A stretch of DNA of 64,000 bases from Elymus sibiricus. Its lineage: Eukaryota > Streptophyta > Magnoliopsida > Poales > Poaceae. Under the pieces are notes generated by a model that was given only the letters and a program-made list of their open reading frames with translations, searched no databases and had not been told where the DNA came from. The stretch is from assembly GCA_039707655.1 (NCBI GenBank), contig CM077664.1, positions 121,866,485-121,930,484 on the forward strand. Reading direction: 5' to 3'. This document shows positions 1 through 11,647 of the stretch, piece after piece; the first letter of the stretch is position 1; every line of letters begins with the position of its first letter. Made by a program: the position numbers and the translations under genes.

Positions 1-1167
1 GCGGAGAACAAATGAAGAAATTGTTGTAGGGTACGAAACCACCTCAAAGTTATCCTTCCCGATCAATCTTATGAGCCATCCCCATTAATTGTCACAAACA
101 GCCCTAGAGTTCGTACTAGAATAACACCTTAAGATACACATCAACCAAAACCCTAATGTCACCTAGGCACTCCAATGTCACCACGAGTACCCACGGGTTT
201 GATTATACGATATGCATCACACAATCTCAGATTCATCTATTCAAACCAATACAAAGAACTTCAAAGAGTGCCCCAAAGTTTCTACCGGAAAGTCAAGACG
301 AAAACGTGTGCCAACCCTTATGCATAAATCCAAGGTCACAGAACCCGCAAGTTGATCACCAAAACATACATCAAGTGACTCAAGTGAATATCCCATTGTC
401 ACCACATATATCCATATGCAAGACATACATCAAGTGTTCTCAAATCCTTAAAGACTCAATCCGACAAGAAAACTTCAAAGGGAAAACTCAATTCATCACA
501 AGAAGATAGAGAGGGGAAAACTCCATATGATTCATCTATATCAACAAAGCTCGCGATACATCAAGATCGTGCCATCTCAAGCACACGAGAGAGAGAGAGA
601 GATCAAACACATAGCTACTGGTACAAACCCTCAGCCCCGAGGGTGAACTACTCCCTCCTCGTCATGGAGACCGCCGGGATGATGAAGATGGCCTCCGGTG
701 ATGCTTTCCCCCCTCCGGCAGGGTGCCGGAAAAGGGCTGTAGATGGGATCTCTCTGGTACAGAGGCTTGCGGTGGCGTAAAAACTCATCTAGGTTAACTT
801 TCGGGGGTTTCTGAATATATGTGATTTTTTGGCGTTGGAATCACGCGAGACGGAGCCACGTGGGCCCCACGAGGTACCAGGGCGCGCCTGGGGGGGTGGC
901 GCGCCCCGGTGCCTCGTGGGCACTGGGTGGCCCCCCTCCAGTGGGTCTTGGTTCCAGTATTTCTTATTTGTTCCATAAAAAATCATCAAAAAGTTTCAAC
1001 TCATTTGGAGAACTTTCATTTCTGCACAAAAAACAACACCATGGTAGTTCTGCTGAAAACAGCGTCAGTCCGGGTTAGTTCTAATCAAATCATACCAAAA
1101 CCATATAGAATTGTTATAAATATGGCATGAATACTTCATAAATTATAGATACGTTGGAGACGTATCA
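1..1167 (-). repeat. 3' LTR (partial) of the Sabrina/WHAM-like element
   Basis: This matches 6687-7864 nearly base for base and lacks the first ~469 bp of the LTR, which lie outside the window. Differences include a shorter GA run (around 584-603 here, 7272-7301 in the other copy) and a 2-bp indel near 330. It ends with CGTATCA at 1167. The next bases, read on the minus strand as AAGCTTGGGATGC, are the expected polypurine tract. Plus-strand ORFs here are simply LTR sequence and recur identically in the other copy. Confidence 0.92.
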
Positions 1168-4100
1168 GCATCCCAAGCTTAATTCCTGCTCGTCCTCGAG
1201 TAGGTAAATGATAAAAGAAATAATTTATGAAGTGTGAATGCTAGCATAGTGCAAAAGTTTGATCAATGATAATCTCAATCACTTTTCCTAGCATCATAAC
1301 AACAACTTTCTCTCATAAAAGTCATCATGATAAAGTAGCAATTAAAAGCAGAAATTTTGATGTGGAATGCTACCTATCATAATCATCATATAATCTTTTC
1401 TTTTATAGCATGGACGTTGGACTTGAATGATTCAAAGCAGGATCATTATTATAACAACAATATTTATTATCATAAAACTTCTCATGAGCAAGTAACAATT
1501 CATCACAACAATGAAGTATAAGGCATAAACTTTCTTGGAAACTAACAAACTATTCTAGTCAACAATGCAATTGCAATTCATCATATTTTCAGGAAGGGTC
1601 TCATGTAAGAGCTTTTTAGCAAGTCCACATACTCAACCATCATTTAGTCTTCTATGATTGCTAACACTCACGACATATATATGGAGCAACAGTTTCAGCC
1701 AGACACATAGAAAGATAGGGGCTTGTGATTTCGCCTCCCAACTTATTCACCTCAAGGGTGATGTCAACAATAATAACTCTTGATCACTCATATCCAACTG
1801 GATATATGTGCCTAGATCTTTCCCCACCACATGATGCTTGCAAAAGAGAAAAATAAAAAGGAAGTAGAGGAGAACACTATTGACTCTTGCATAAAAAGTA
1901 AATACATAAAAGTAAATGCATAAAAGTAAAAGATAGTCCCTTCGCAGAGGGAAGCAGAGGTTGTCATGCGCTTTTTATTTTTGGATGCACAAGCCCTTAA
2001 TGCAAAGGAACGTCACGTTATATTGCCCCTTGTGATAGCAACCTTTATTATGCAGTCCGTCGCTTTTATTTCTTTACCATCACAAGTTCGTACAACGCTT
2101 ATTTCCCTTACAATAAAAGATCATACATATTTTAGGAGCAATTTTTATTGCTTTTTGCACCGATGACAACTTACTTGAAGGATCTTATTCAATCCATAGG
2201 TAGATATAGTGGACTCTCATGGCAAGAAACTGGGTTTAAGGGTTTTGGATGCACAAGTAGTATCTCTACTTAGTACGAATTTTTGGCTAGCAAAGATATT
2301 GGGCAAGCACCACATGTTGGAGGATCTATAACAATATAACTTCTATGTGAATATGAACAAACATAATTCATTATGTTGTCTTCCTTGTCCAACGTCAACA
2401 CTTTGACATAAAATACTTAATGGGGGCTCACAATCATAAAAGATGTCCAAGATGGTATATTTGCATGTGAATCTTCTCTTCCCTTATTAACTTTTTCATG
2501 AATTGCATCATTGACTAATGCTATGCTTGTTAACCTCCAATAAATTTTACCACTTATACTTTTCTTTATGTAATGTCATTACTTTCCATAAGATTAGCAT
2601 ATGATCTCTTTCATTATTTTCATTGCAAGGAATCACACTTATCATATCCAATGATCTATATGATTTTTTTATTATATCCCTCTTGAATATTCATCATCTT
2701 GGGACCAAATTCATATATTGTGCAAATTACCATTACTATTATTAACTCTCAAAAAGATATAAGTGAAGCATGAGAATTAATGACAAACTACTCCAAAATA
2801 AAGCGAAGATCAATGAGTAGCGAAACAATTAAGTAGCTATGTGAGGACTCTCTCTCATTTAAAAGGTTTCAGATCTTGATATTTTATTTAAACAGCAAAG
2901 AAAACAAAATAAAATGACATTCCAAGGATAGCACATATCATGTGAAGAAGCAAAAACTTAGGCTCAACCAAAACTGACCGATAGTTGTTGAAGAAGAAAG
3001 GTGGGATGCCTACCGGGGCATCCCCAAGCTTAGATGCTTGAGACTTCTTGGAATAAATACTTGGGATGCCTTGGGCATCCCCAAGCTTGAGATTTTGTGT
3101 CTCCTTAATTCCTCTCATGTCACGGTTTCTATAAATCTTAAATACTTCATCCACACAAAACTCAACAAGAACTCGTGAGATAAGTTAGTATAAATCAACT
3201 CAAAACCTTAACATTCTCTACTGTAGCAATCACAAAAATTATAATTAAACATTGCATACTAAATGCCTCTTCATATTTGATACTCCTATCCACAAATGGG
3301 AGCATTAAACACGCAAACATATGCAAACAATGCAACTATAACAGCAATCTACCAAAACAGGACAGTCTGTAAAGGGTGAATAAGAATCCATACTTGCCTA
3401 ACTCCAAAAATTCTTAAAAATTACCACATGACAGAGAACTCATGCATGCTTACTGTGTAAAAATTTCATATTTTTATCATGTTCTGACTATTCAGGAATA
3501 TTCTGGACATAACAGAAAACTTTCTGTTTTCAAACAGCAACACATGAACTTGCAAACTGATCATGGTAAAGGCTATAATTGGCATTTTATTTAACTAAAA
3601 GATACAAAACATGATTATTGATAACACCAAGAAAATATCAACAGAAGAAAATGACGCTCCAAGCAAAACTCATATTATGTGACGAATAAAAATATAGCTC
3701 CAAGTGAGGTTACCGATAGTGTTGAAGACGAAAGAGGGGATGCCTTCCGGGGCATCCCCAAGCTTAGGCGCTTGAGTCTTCCTTGAGTATTACCTTGGGG
3801 TGCCTTGGGCATCCCCAAGCTTAGGGTCTTGCCACTCCTTATTCTCCTCATATCGATATCTCACCCAAAACTTGAAAACTTCAATCACACAAAACTTGAA
3901 GGAACTTCGTGAGAACGGTTAGTATGATAAAGAATAAACCATCACTTAGGTACTGTCCAAGACAAGATTCACAATTGTTCCCATATAATGCCTACTATAT
4001 TCTATCATTTCCACAATTTATATCCCATAATATAAGCTATGGAAACATTAAAACAAGCAAATTATGCATTGAAAACAGAATCTGTCAAAAACAGAATAGT

Positions 4101-4506
4101 CTGTAATGATCTGAGCAACTACCATACTTATGGAACTCTAAAAATTCTGAAAAATTAGGACAACGTCAACAATTTGCATATCAATACTGTGTAAAAATTT
4201 CATAATTTTTTGACGCTCCAGTAAAATCTGAGAAATTAAACACTGGAGGCAAAAGTTTCTGTTTTTGCACAGAATTGAATCAACGAGTATCCACACTATT
4301 CCAAAGGTTTTACTTGGCACTTTATTGAAAGAAAACATATAAAACATGATTACTACAGTAGCTTAATCATGTGAACACACAAAAACAGTAGGTATAAATA
4401 TTGGGTTGTCTCCCAACAAGCGCTTTTCTTTAAAGCCTTTTAGCTAGGCATGATAATTTTGAATGATGCACTCATAGAAGTAAAAGATTGATACATAACG
4501 GGGGCA
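1168..4506 (-). other. Non-coding 3' internal region of the Sabrina/WHAM-like element
   Basis: About 3.3 kb of AT-rich sequence without a credible ORF, where an autonomous Gypsy element would carry pol. It holds a diverged tandem duplication (about 2880-4350) and several copies of the motif GCATCCCCAAGCTT, which resembles the PPT. The short ORFs here are not similar in length or frame to any retroelement protein. Confidence 0.75.
2880..4350. repeat. Diverged tandem duplication, unit about 0.7 kb
   Basis: Unit 1 (about 2880-3610) and unit 2 (about 3595-4350) share an ordered series of landmarks. These are an ACCGATAG..GTTGAAGA stretch, two GCATCCCCAAGCTT motifs about 57 bp apart (3018 and 3075; 3752 and 3809), an AACTTCGTGAGA-like stretch, a CAGTCTGTAA block, a TACTGTGTAAAAATTTCAT block, and an ending like AAAACATGATTA. 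The units differ by many substitutions and indels, so the duplication is older than this insertion and probably typical of the family. Confidence 0.7.
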
Positions 4507-6092
4507 TCATGAATCATAAGTTCCTCTCTTATAATAATTTTCAGTAGCATCATGAATGAGTTCAGCAATATAACTATCAAATAAAGCATTCTTTTCATGA
4601 CCTACAAGCATAGAATTTTTATTACTCTCCACACAAGCAATTTTCTTCTCATTCATAATAGTTGGGGTATCATATGAAACTCGAATGCTATAAATTGTTT
4701 CCACATTAAAAGAGTGATGTTCAATAAAAGGATTTTCATAATTATAACAAGTATAATAATAATCATCACTATTTTTCATAACATAAGTATCATCACAATA
4801 ATCATCATAGATAGGAGGCATGAAATCATCATAACGAATTTGATCATTCAAAGTAGGGGGACTAAAAAATCATCTTCATTAAGTATAGCATATCCAAGCT
4901 TGGGATAAACATCAATTGCAGCAAATAAATTCTCAAATATGTCATTCTCATCAAACATAGCATCCCCAAGCTTGTGGCTTTGCATATCATAAGCATAATC
5001 TCTTTCATCATTAATAGTATGAATAGCACCAATAGTATAACAATTATCATCATAGTTTTCCAAGTTGGTGCCATAAAGATTTTCAAGATCATAAGAAGTA
5101 TCATCATCTTCCCAATCATAATCATCACAACAAGTAGTAGGAATCACAAAATCAAACTCAATATCATCATTCTCCATAATCATATTTGATTCATTTTCAT
5201 GAGGCACAATGGTAATAGGAGCAACATTACTTGGGAGAGATACCTTTTTACCTCTACTTTTCCTTCTTTTCCTTTTCTTCTTCACCACCTCATGTGTGGG
5301 TTTAATCAATTTTTCCGTGCACTTTATTGAAGAGATTGTTTGAATAAAAAGCTCCTCCTCGTTACCTGATTCATCATAAGAAAAAATAGGAGGATATTGG
5401 GAAACCTCTTCCCCTTCATTAGTATTCTCTTCATCTTCTATTTGTTTTCTTGTCTTTAAATAATTAGCAATATATGGATTCTCAATGCAATTTACCGCAC
5501 AATACATATAAATTTCTTCTAGATCAAAATCGAGAAATCTCTCGAGATTATAGTCCGGAATATCCCTAGTTATACGTTTCATTTCTTCATACCCCAAAAG
5601 CAGACTAAGTTCATTATGATGCGCAAGGGTAATCAAGTTGTCATAATTTTTGGACACGATTCGATCATGAAACAATTTGCATTGGATATTTAAATGACCA
5701 CGTTCATTGCAAAGTTCACAAGGATGGCGAGAAAAATTAAATCTTTCAGCACAATCATCTAGCCTCTCTTGCAACCTTTTAGTTTCTAAATACTTATGCC
5801 TCTTACAAAATCTGTTTTCCTTTTTTGGTATGTATTTGCACTCCCAATTCTCTCCACAAAAATTGACATCCTTATAGGAGACATCATTATCATGACTAGT
5901 GCAATCATCATTAGTATTATGGATATTCAAAGAACTCATACTAGCAACATTGCAATCATGCTCATCATTCATGGATTTTATGCCAAACATTTTATTGAAT
6001 TCTTCTTCTATCAATTGGGCACAATTATCGGAATCCTTATTTTCAAGAAAGACATTATAAAGACGAATAATATGAGGCAACCTCAATTCCAT
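4507..6092 (-). pseudogene. CCHC zinc-knuckle protein of the non-autonomous element (frameshifted)
   Basis: Frame 1 runs from 6092 to 4848 (414 codons). A second frame (4851-4507, 114 codons) continues directly with the same acidic, Asn/Asp/Tyr-rich composition, so a small indel near 4850 probably split one protein of about 525 residues. Residues 125-138 form a canonical CX2CX4HX4C knuckle (CELCNERGHLNIQC), as in retroviral nucleocapsids, which points to RNA binding. A basic run (KKKRKRRKSRGKK) lies near residue 280. I recognise no capsid fold, protease or polymerase. As the first ORF after the PBS it occupies the gag position and may help package the element's RNA. The start codon is the first ATG of the open frame. 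The function is inferred. Confidence 0.65.
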
Positions 6093-6191
6093 TTTTTTGT
6101 ACTTTTCTTTTATAAACCAAACTAGTGATAAAACAAGAAACTAAAAGATTCGATTGCAAGATCTAAAGATATACCTTCAAGCACTCACCTC

Positions 6192-6207
6192 CCCGGCAAC
6201 GGCGCCA
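6192..6207 (-). promoter_or_regulatory. Primer-binding site (tRNA-Asp type)
   Basis: The minus strand reads TGGCGCCGTTGCCGGG, which begins like the complement of a plant tRNA-Asp 3' end. It lies 10 nt inside the 5' LTR end at 6218, and the closely related element at 32613 has the same spacing. It fixes the element as minus-oriented. Confidence 0.8.
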
Positions 6208-6217
6208 GAAAAGAGCT

Positions 6218-7864
6218 TGATGTCTACTACACAACTTATTCTTGTAGACTCGTGTTGGGCCTCCAAGCGCAGAGTTTTGTAGGACAGTAGCAATTTTCCC
6301 TCAAGTGGATGACCTAAGGTTTATCAATCCGTGGGAGGCGTAGGTTGAAGATGGTATCTCTCAAACAACCCTGCAACCAAATACAAGAAATCTCTTGTGT
6401 CCCCAACACACCCAATACAATGGTAAATTGTATAGGTGCACTAGTTCGGCGAAGAGATGGTGATAAAAGTGTAGTATGGATAGTAGATATAGGTTTTTGT
6501 AATCTGAAAATATAAAAACAGCAAGGTAGCAAGTAACAAAAGTGAGCACAAATGGTATTGCAATGCTTAAAAACAAGGCCTAGGGTTCATACTTTCACTA
6601 GTGCGATCTTCCAACATTGTTGACATAGTTGAATCATATGTAAATCCCTCACGTGCGACAAAGAGTTCACTCCAAAGTCACAAATAGCGGAGAACAAACG
6701 AAGAAATTGTTGTAGGGTACGAAACCACCTCAAAGTTATCCTTCCCGATCAATCTTATGAGCCATCCCCACTAATTGTCACGAACAGCCCTAGAGTTCGT
6801 ACTAGAATAACACCTTAAGATACACATCAACCAAAACCCTAATGTCACCTAGGCACTCCAATGTCACCACGAGTACCCACGGGTTTGATTATACGATATG
6901 CATCACACAATCTCAGATTCATCTATTCAAACCAATACAAAGAACTTCAAAGAGTGCCCCAAAGTTTCTACCGGAAAGTCAAGACGAAAACGTGTGCCAA
7001 CCCTTATGCATAAATCTCCAAGGTCACGGAACCCGCAAGTTGATCACCAAAACATACATCAAGTGACTCAAGTGAATATCCCATTGTCACCACAGATATC
7101 CATATGCAAGACATACATCAAGTGTTCTCAAATCCTTAAAGACACAATCCGACAAGAAAACTTCAAAGGGAAAACTCAATTCATCACAAGAAGATAGAGA
7201 GGGGAAAACTCCATATGATTCATCTATATCAACAAAGCTCGCGATACATCAAATCGTGCCATCTCAAGCACACGAGAGAGAGAGAGAGAGAGAGAGAGAT
7301 CAAACACATAGCTACTGGTACAAACCCTCAGCCCCGAGGGTGAACTACTCCCTCCTCGTCATGGAGACCGCCGGGATGATGAAGATGGCCTCCGGTGATG
7401 CTTTCCCCCCTCCGGCAGGGTGCTGAGAAAGGGCTGTAGATGGGATCTCTCTGGTACAGAGAATTGCAGCGGCGTAAAAACTCATCTAGGTTAACTTTCG
7501 GGGGTTTCTGAATATATGTGATTTTTTGGCGTTGGAATCACGCGAGACGAAGCCACATGGGCCCCACGAGGTACCAGGGAGCGCCTGGGGGGGTGGCGCG
7601 CCCTGGTGCCTAGTGGGCACTAGGTGGCCCCCCTCCAGTGGGTCTTGGTTCCAGTATTTCTTATTTGTTCCATAACAAATCGTCAAAAAGTTTCAACTCA
7701 TTTGGAGAACTTTCATTTCTGCACAAAAAACAACACCACGGTAGTTCTGCTGAAAACAGCGTCAGTCCGGGTTAATTCTAATCAAATCATACCAAAACCA
7801 TATAGAATTGTTATAAATATGGCTTGAATACTTCATAAATTATAGATACGTTGGAGACGTATCA
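6218..7864 (-). repeat. 5' LTR of the Sabrina/WHAM-like element, 1647 bp
   Basis: It is bounded by TG at 6218 and CA at 7864, with the PBS just to its left. The sequence right of 7864 is Copia gag, so this is the true insertion border; the expected 5-bp TSD is 7865-7869 (cttgt), but its partner is off the window. It contains a (GA)n microsatellite at 7272-7301 and a GGCGCGCC-containing inverted repeat near 7564-7615. Confidence 0.92.
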
Positions 7865-8569
7865 CTTGTCACTTGGAGTTGTTGGAGCATCGATTGAGGC
7901 CTTATAAGCACCACTTGATTTGTTGTGTAGCTCCTCTTTGTCCTTGAGTGACATTTCATGAGCAACAATCCTTCCAATGAATTCCGTGGGCTTGAGATCT
8001 TTGTAATTTGGCATCATTTGGATCAATGTGCAGACGGTATCATATTTTCCATCCAAAGCTCTAAGTATCTTCTTGATGATGAATTTGTCGGTTATCTCTT
8101 CACTTCCTAAGCCGGCAATCTCATTTGTGATGAGAGCAAGCCTAGAGTACATCTCAGCGACTCCTTCACCATCCTTCATTTTGAACTTGTCAAGTTGACT
8201 TTGAAGCACATCCAACTTAGATTCCTTGACGGACTCGGTACCCTCATGCATATCAACCAAAGTATCCCAAATTTCCTTTGCATTCTCGAGGCGGCTGATT
8301 TTGTTGAATTCTTCGGGACATAAACCGTTGAATAGAATGTCACAAGCTTGAGCATTGTATTGCAACATCTTCAATTCTTCCGGGGTTGCTTCACGATCCG
8401 GTTCCTTGCCATCCTCAAAGAAATCACCTTGCAAGCCAACACGAACAACAGCCCAAACGGCGGGGTTATGACCAAGAATATGCATTTTCATCTTATGTTT
8501 CCAGCTAGCAAAGTTTGTACCATCAAAATATGGACCTCTACGGTGATAGTTACCCTCACTAGATGCCAT
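7865..8569 (-). pseudogene. gag: Copia Gag (UBN2-type), 3' end removed by insertion
   Basis: About 235 codons are open from an ATG 65 nt downstream of the LTR end. The N-terminus has the Copia Gag signature YFDGTNFASWKHKMKMHI (about residues 14-31). A UBN2-like helical capsid domain follows, with LFNGLCPEEFNKI and AKEIWDTLVDMHEGTE, then DKFIIKKILRALDGKYDTV, typical of plant Copia Gag. The protein would form the virus-like particle shell. The frame is intact up to the 7864/7865 junction; the last codons of the open frame come from the inserted LTR, so it is broken here. The zinc knuckle and pol lie beyond the insertion. Confidence 0.85.
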
Positions 8570-8634
8570 ACTCTCCTAGGTTGTGAAACCAAGGCTATGA
8601 TCACCAAAGCAATGGAATTCAAGGCTTACGGAGA

Positions 8635-8651
8635 CCAAAGCTCTGATACCA
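8635..8651 (-). promoter_or_regulatory. Primer-binding site (initiator tRNA-Met type)
   Basis: The minus strand reads TGGTATCAGAGCTTTGG directly after the LTR end (CCTACA, 8654), the usual Copia initiator-Met priming site. It sets the element's polarity and the left border of the LTR. Confidence 0.9.
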
Positions 8652-8653
8652 CT

Positions 8654-10280
8654 TGTAGGATCGAAAGTATGTCTAGAGGGGGGTGATTAGACTACTTGAC
8701 CAATTAAAACGTAACCTTTTCCCAATTTTAGTTGTCGGCAGATTTTAGCAACAATACAAGTCAAGCATCACCCTACACATGCAATTCTAAGAGTATAGCA
8801 GCGGAAAGTAAGCAATTGCATATGTATGTAAAGGAGGGGATCAGAGATTTCAAACGCAATGAAGACACGGTGGTTTTTGGCGTGGTTCCGATAGGTGGTG
8901 CTATCATACGTCCACGTTGATGGAGACTTCAACCCACGAAGGGTAACGGCTGCGCGAGTCCACGGAGGGCTCCACCCACGAAGGGTTCATGAAGAAGAAA
9001 CCTTGTCTATTCCACCATGGCTTACGTCCACGAAGGACTAGCCTCACTCGGGGTAGATCTTCACGGAGTAGGCGATCTCCTTGCCCTTACAAACTCTTGG
9101 TTCAACTCCACATCATGTCGGAGGCTCTCAAGTGACACCTAACCAATCTAGGAGACACCACTCTCCAAAAGGTAATAGACGGTGTGTTGTTGATGAACTC
9201 CTTGCTCTTGTGCTTCAAATGATAGTCTTCCCAGCACTCAAACAACTCCTCACAGATTTGGCTATGGTGGAAGAAGGATTTGAGTGGAAAGCAAATTGGG
9301 AAAGGTTAGAGATCAAGGTTCAAATGGTAGGAATGGAATAGCTTGATCTCAACACATGAGTAGGTGGTTCTCTCTCAGAAAATGTATAGTGGAAGTGTAG
9401 GCACGTTCTGATGGCTCTCCTTACTAAGAAGGAGGTGGTGGAGGGGTATATATAGCCTCCACACAAACTCCAACCGTTACACACTTTTGACCCAACTCGG
9501 TGGCACCGATTCAGAAGACTCGGTGGCACCGAACTGTGTAAAAGATATGAACTTTAGGAATCTCGGTGGGACCGATAGGAACAACTCGGATGGACCGAAG
9601 TGCAATGGCTAGGGCAAACCTCATCTCGGTGGCACCGATTGCATCAGCTCGGTTGGACCGAAGTGAAGCAATAAGGCAACAGAGACTTGGCAAGCCATCT
9701 CGGTGAGACCAATTTGCAAAACTCGGTGAGACCGAAATGAGTGCAAACGATTACAGAGAATTGGCAAGGCCATCTTGGTGGGACCGAGATCCATTTCGGT
9801 GGATCCGATTTGTTAGGGTTTTGGCAGTGGCTAAGTCTCGGTGAACTCGGTGGGGCCGGATAGAGAATTTCGGTGGGGCCGAGTTGGAATGTAGATTTTG
9901 GACATATTTGGATAGAGAGAGTGGTTGAGGGTTTAGGAGTACTGTCACTAAGCACTTGAGCAAAAAGACCATTAAGCAACACCTCATCCCCTTTTAATAG
10001 TATTGGCTTTCCTATGGACTCAATGTGATCTTGGATCACTAAACCAAAAATGTAGAGTCTTGATCTCCTTCCAATCCTTGTCCTTAGCATTTTGAGGGGT
10101 CCACATCTCTAGTCCATGCCATGCCAATCATTGAACATCCTGAAATCTTTAACTTGAATGGACATTAGTTCAATGAGATATATGTTGTTATGAATTACCA
10201 AAACCACCAAGGGAGCAAATGTGCTTTCAATCTCCCCCTTTTTGGTAATTGATGACAACATATAGATCAAAGCTTCAACA
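8654..10280 (-). repeat. 5' LTR of the first Copia element, about 1.63 kb
   Basis: On the plus strand it begins TGTAGGATCG next to the PBS. I place the outer end at 10280 (CTTCAACA, giving TGTTGAAG on the minus strand); an alternative end at 10260 (GACAACA) is possible. A TATA-like CTATATATAC (minus, about 9446-9456) sits mid-LTR. ORFs at 9320-10090 run across the palindromic array and are not genes. Confidence 0.75.
9490..9890. repeat. Array of imperfect palindromes TCGGTGGNACCGA in the LTR
   Basis: About a dozen units of the form CTCGGTGGCACCGAT or CTCGGTGGGACCGAA lie at 10-50 bp intervals (for example near 9498, 9522, 9563, 9626, 9699, 9723, 9775 and 9860). Each half (TCGGT/ACCGA) is the inverse of the other, so every unit is a small dyad. 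Spacers differ in length and sequence, so this is not a simple tandem satellite. Confidence 0.8.
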
Positions 10281-11542
10281 AACCAGCGAGCAACAGGGTC
10301 ACATGATCGTGAGTCTCTGCTTGTCGCCGCGAGCTACCAACACACTAATGGGTTAGGATATGTGATCTGAGTAGGCCTCTGGCCTTTTTGCACGAACCAG
10401 CACGTGGGAATAATATGGGTACTCAGTGTCGTATGTATCCGCTGAAGTTCTTCAGACGACAACGATTGAGCGGCGCGCGCCGCGTTGGACTGGGAGCGCC
10501 CGCGCTTGTATTAAGGGGACTAGGTCTGCTCCCGGCCGTCCACGCAACGCGCAGGAGTGCAAAGGGCGATGGACCCAAGACCCCTTCGCACTTAGGATGT
10601 AGACCGGCGTGCTGGCCTCTCTGTTGAACCCAGGTAGGGCTACGACGTGTCGATAGACCGAGGCCGGGCATGACCCGAGCAAGTGTATCCGGCCAGAGTT
10701 AATCGAGCGTGTTGGGTAAGTTGGTGCACCCCTGCAGGGAAGTATATCTATTCGAATAGCCGTGTCCACGGTAACAGAACGCTCAGAGAATATCCCGATC
10801 TTCTACAACTAGAAATGGCTTTAATATGTGGCTCCGGGATTGCTTTCTCGCAGGGAGTCGAGGAAGGATCTCTGGGCGTTGTTACTACTTGTTGCTACTA
10901 CTACTTTTATGTACTAATCTGCACTCTTCTTATGCTGCAAGACGCTGAAGATGCTAGTCTTCGATAGGCTAGGCCTTTTCCCCTCTATTCTGGCATTGCT
11001 GCAGTCCAGTCCACTGATACAGCCTTCCTTTGATAATGTTGCATAACTAGACTAGTTCTGATGTAATCTTGCTGAGTACTTTGGATGAGTACTCACGGTT
11101 GCTTTTCTTCCCCTTTTCCCTCTGTACCGATTGCTGCGACCAGATGACGGAGCCCCGGAGCCTGCTGCCCCTGCCGGCGACTACTACTACTATCCCTCTG
11201 TAGAGTACTACTATGAGGAGCCCTCCGACGACCAGGAGTAGATAGGATGCACCCAGGCAGGAGGCCTGCGCCATTCGATCCAGTGTCGATGTTTTGCCCC
11301 GCCTTCTTAAGGCTTATCTGTTTAACTTTTATGTCTATACTCAGATATCTGATGCTTCCGCTGATGCTTGTAAGACTCAAGCTTATGTATTCGAGCCCTC
11401 GAGGCCCCTGGCTTGTAATATAAAGCTTGAATGACTTTTATTTGTGTTTAGAGTTGTGTTGTGATATCTTCAAGTGAGTCCTTAGGCTTGATCGTGTGCA
11501 TTTGCGTGTATGATTAGTGCACGATTAAGTCAGGGGCGTCAC
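10281..11542 (+). repeat. LARD LTR fragment, copy A (Sukkula-like), plus orientation
   Basis: From about 10320 on it aligns to 49420-50640, sharing the TTAATCGAGC, CCTGCAGGGAAG, TATTCGAATAGCCGTGTCCACGG and CTCGCAGGGAGTCGAGGAAG segments (all within 10690-10870 here). It ends GGGGCGTCAC, the LTR terminus of this family. Its 5' part is missing, and its 3' end is fused to the truncated Copia LTR at 11543 instead of a PBS, so both borders are rearranged. Confidence 0.8.
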
Positions 11543-11616
11543 TAACATAAACATTCATTACAAACTCGGAGATACAAAATAACTGTTATTACTGCCTCTA
11601 GGGCATATCTCCTACA
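11543..11616 (-). repeat. Truncated 3' LTR of the second Copia element
   Basis: Bases 11544-11616 match 19012-19084 almost exactly (ATAAACATTCATTACAAACT and so on) and end CTCCTACA. About 2 kb of LTR is missing to the left. The adjoining GACTCCCACTTGC (11617 on) is the complement of the PPT. Confidence 0.9.
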
Positions 11617-11647
11617 GACTCCCACTTGCACTAGAGTCATAATCCAG

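Larger units (their letters stand above)
1..7864 (-). mobile_element. Non-autonomous Athila-type Gypsy LTR retrotransposon (Sabrina/WHAM-like), left end off window
   Basis: Two direct repeats (1-1167 and 6687-7864) end in the same bases, GGAGACGTATCA. The right copy starts with TGATGTCTAC at 6218. Read on the minus strand the element has a 5' LTR (6218-7864), an Asp-tRNA-type PBS, one CCHC-protein ORF, a long non-coding stretch, a PPT-like tract and a 3' LTR cut by the window start. I see no protease, reverse transcriptase or integrase, so it must depend on enzymes supplied in trans. It inserted into a Copia gag, which resumes at 7865. By eye I count about 25 substitutions over about 1170 bp shared by the LTRs (about 2%), so the insertion is fairly recent. 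The family name rests on remembered LTR termini. Confidence 0.85.
7865..10280 (-). mobile_element. Copia retrotransposon fragment: gag plus 5' LTR
   Basis: Minus-strand order is LTR (10280-8654), initiator-Met PBS, then a gag ORF that stops where the Sabrina/WHAM-like element inserted (7864/7865). The rest of the element should resume left of the window. The LTR contains a tandem array of short palindromic units. No TSD can be checked, because the right border abuts an already truncated LARD LTR and the other end is not visible. Confidence 0.8.

Noticed and set aside
156..509. 117-codon ORF in the LTR, with a near-identical one at 6842-7197
   Set aside because: Both lie inside copies of the same LTR. 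A 2-bp indel changes the frame between copies without any other sign of selection.
8635..8651. tRNA-like sequence TGGTATCAGAGC, also at 50646 and 56245
   Set aside because: These are retrotransposon primer-binding sites adjoining LTR ends; there is no cloverleaf around them.
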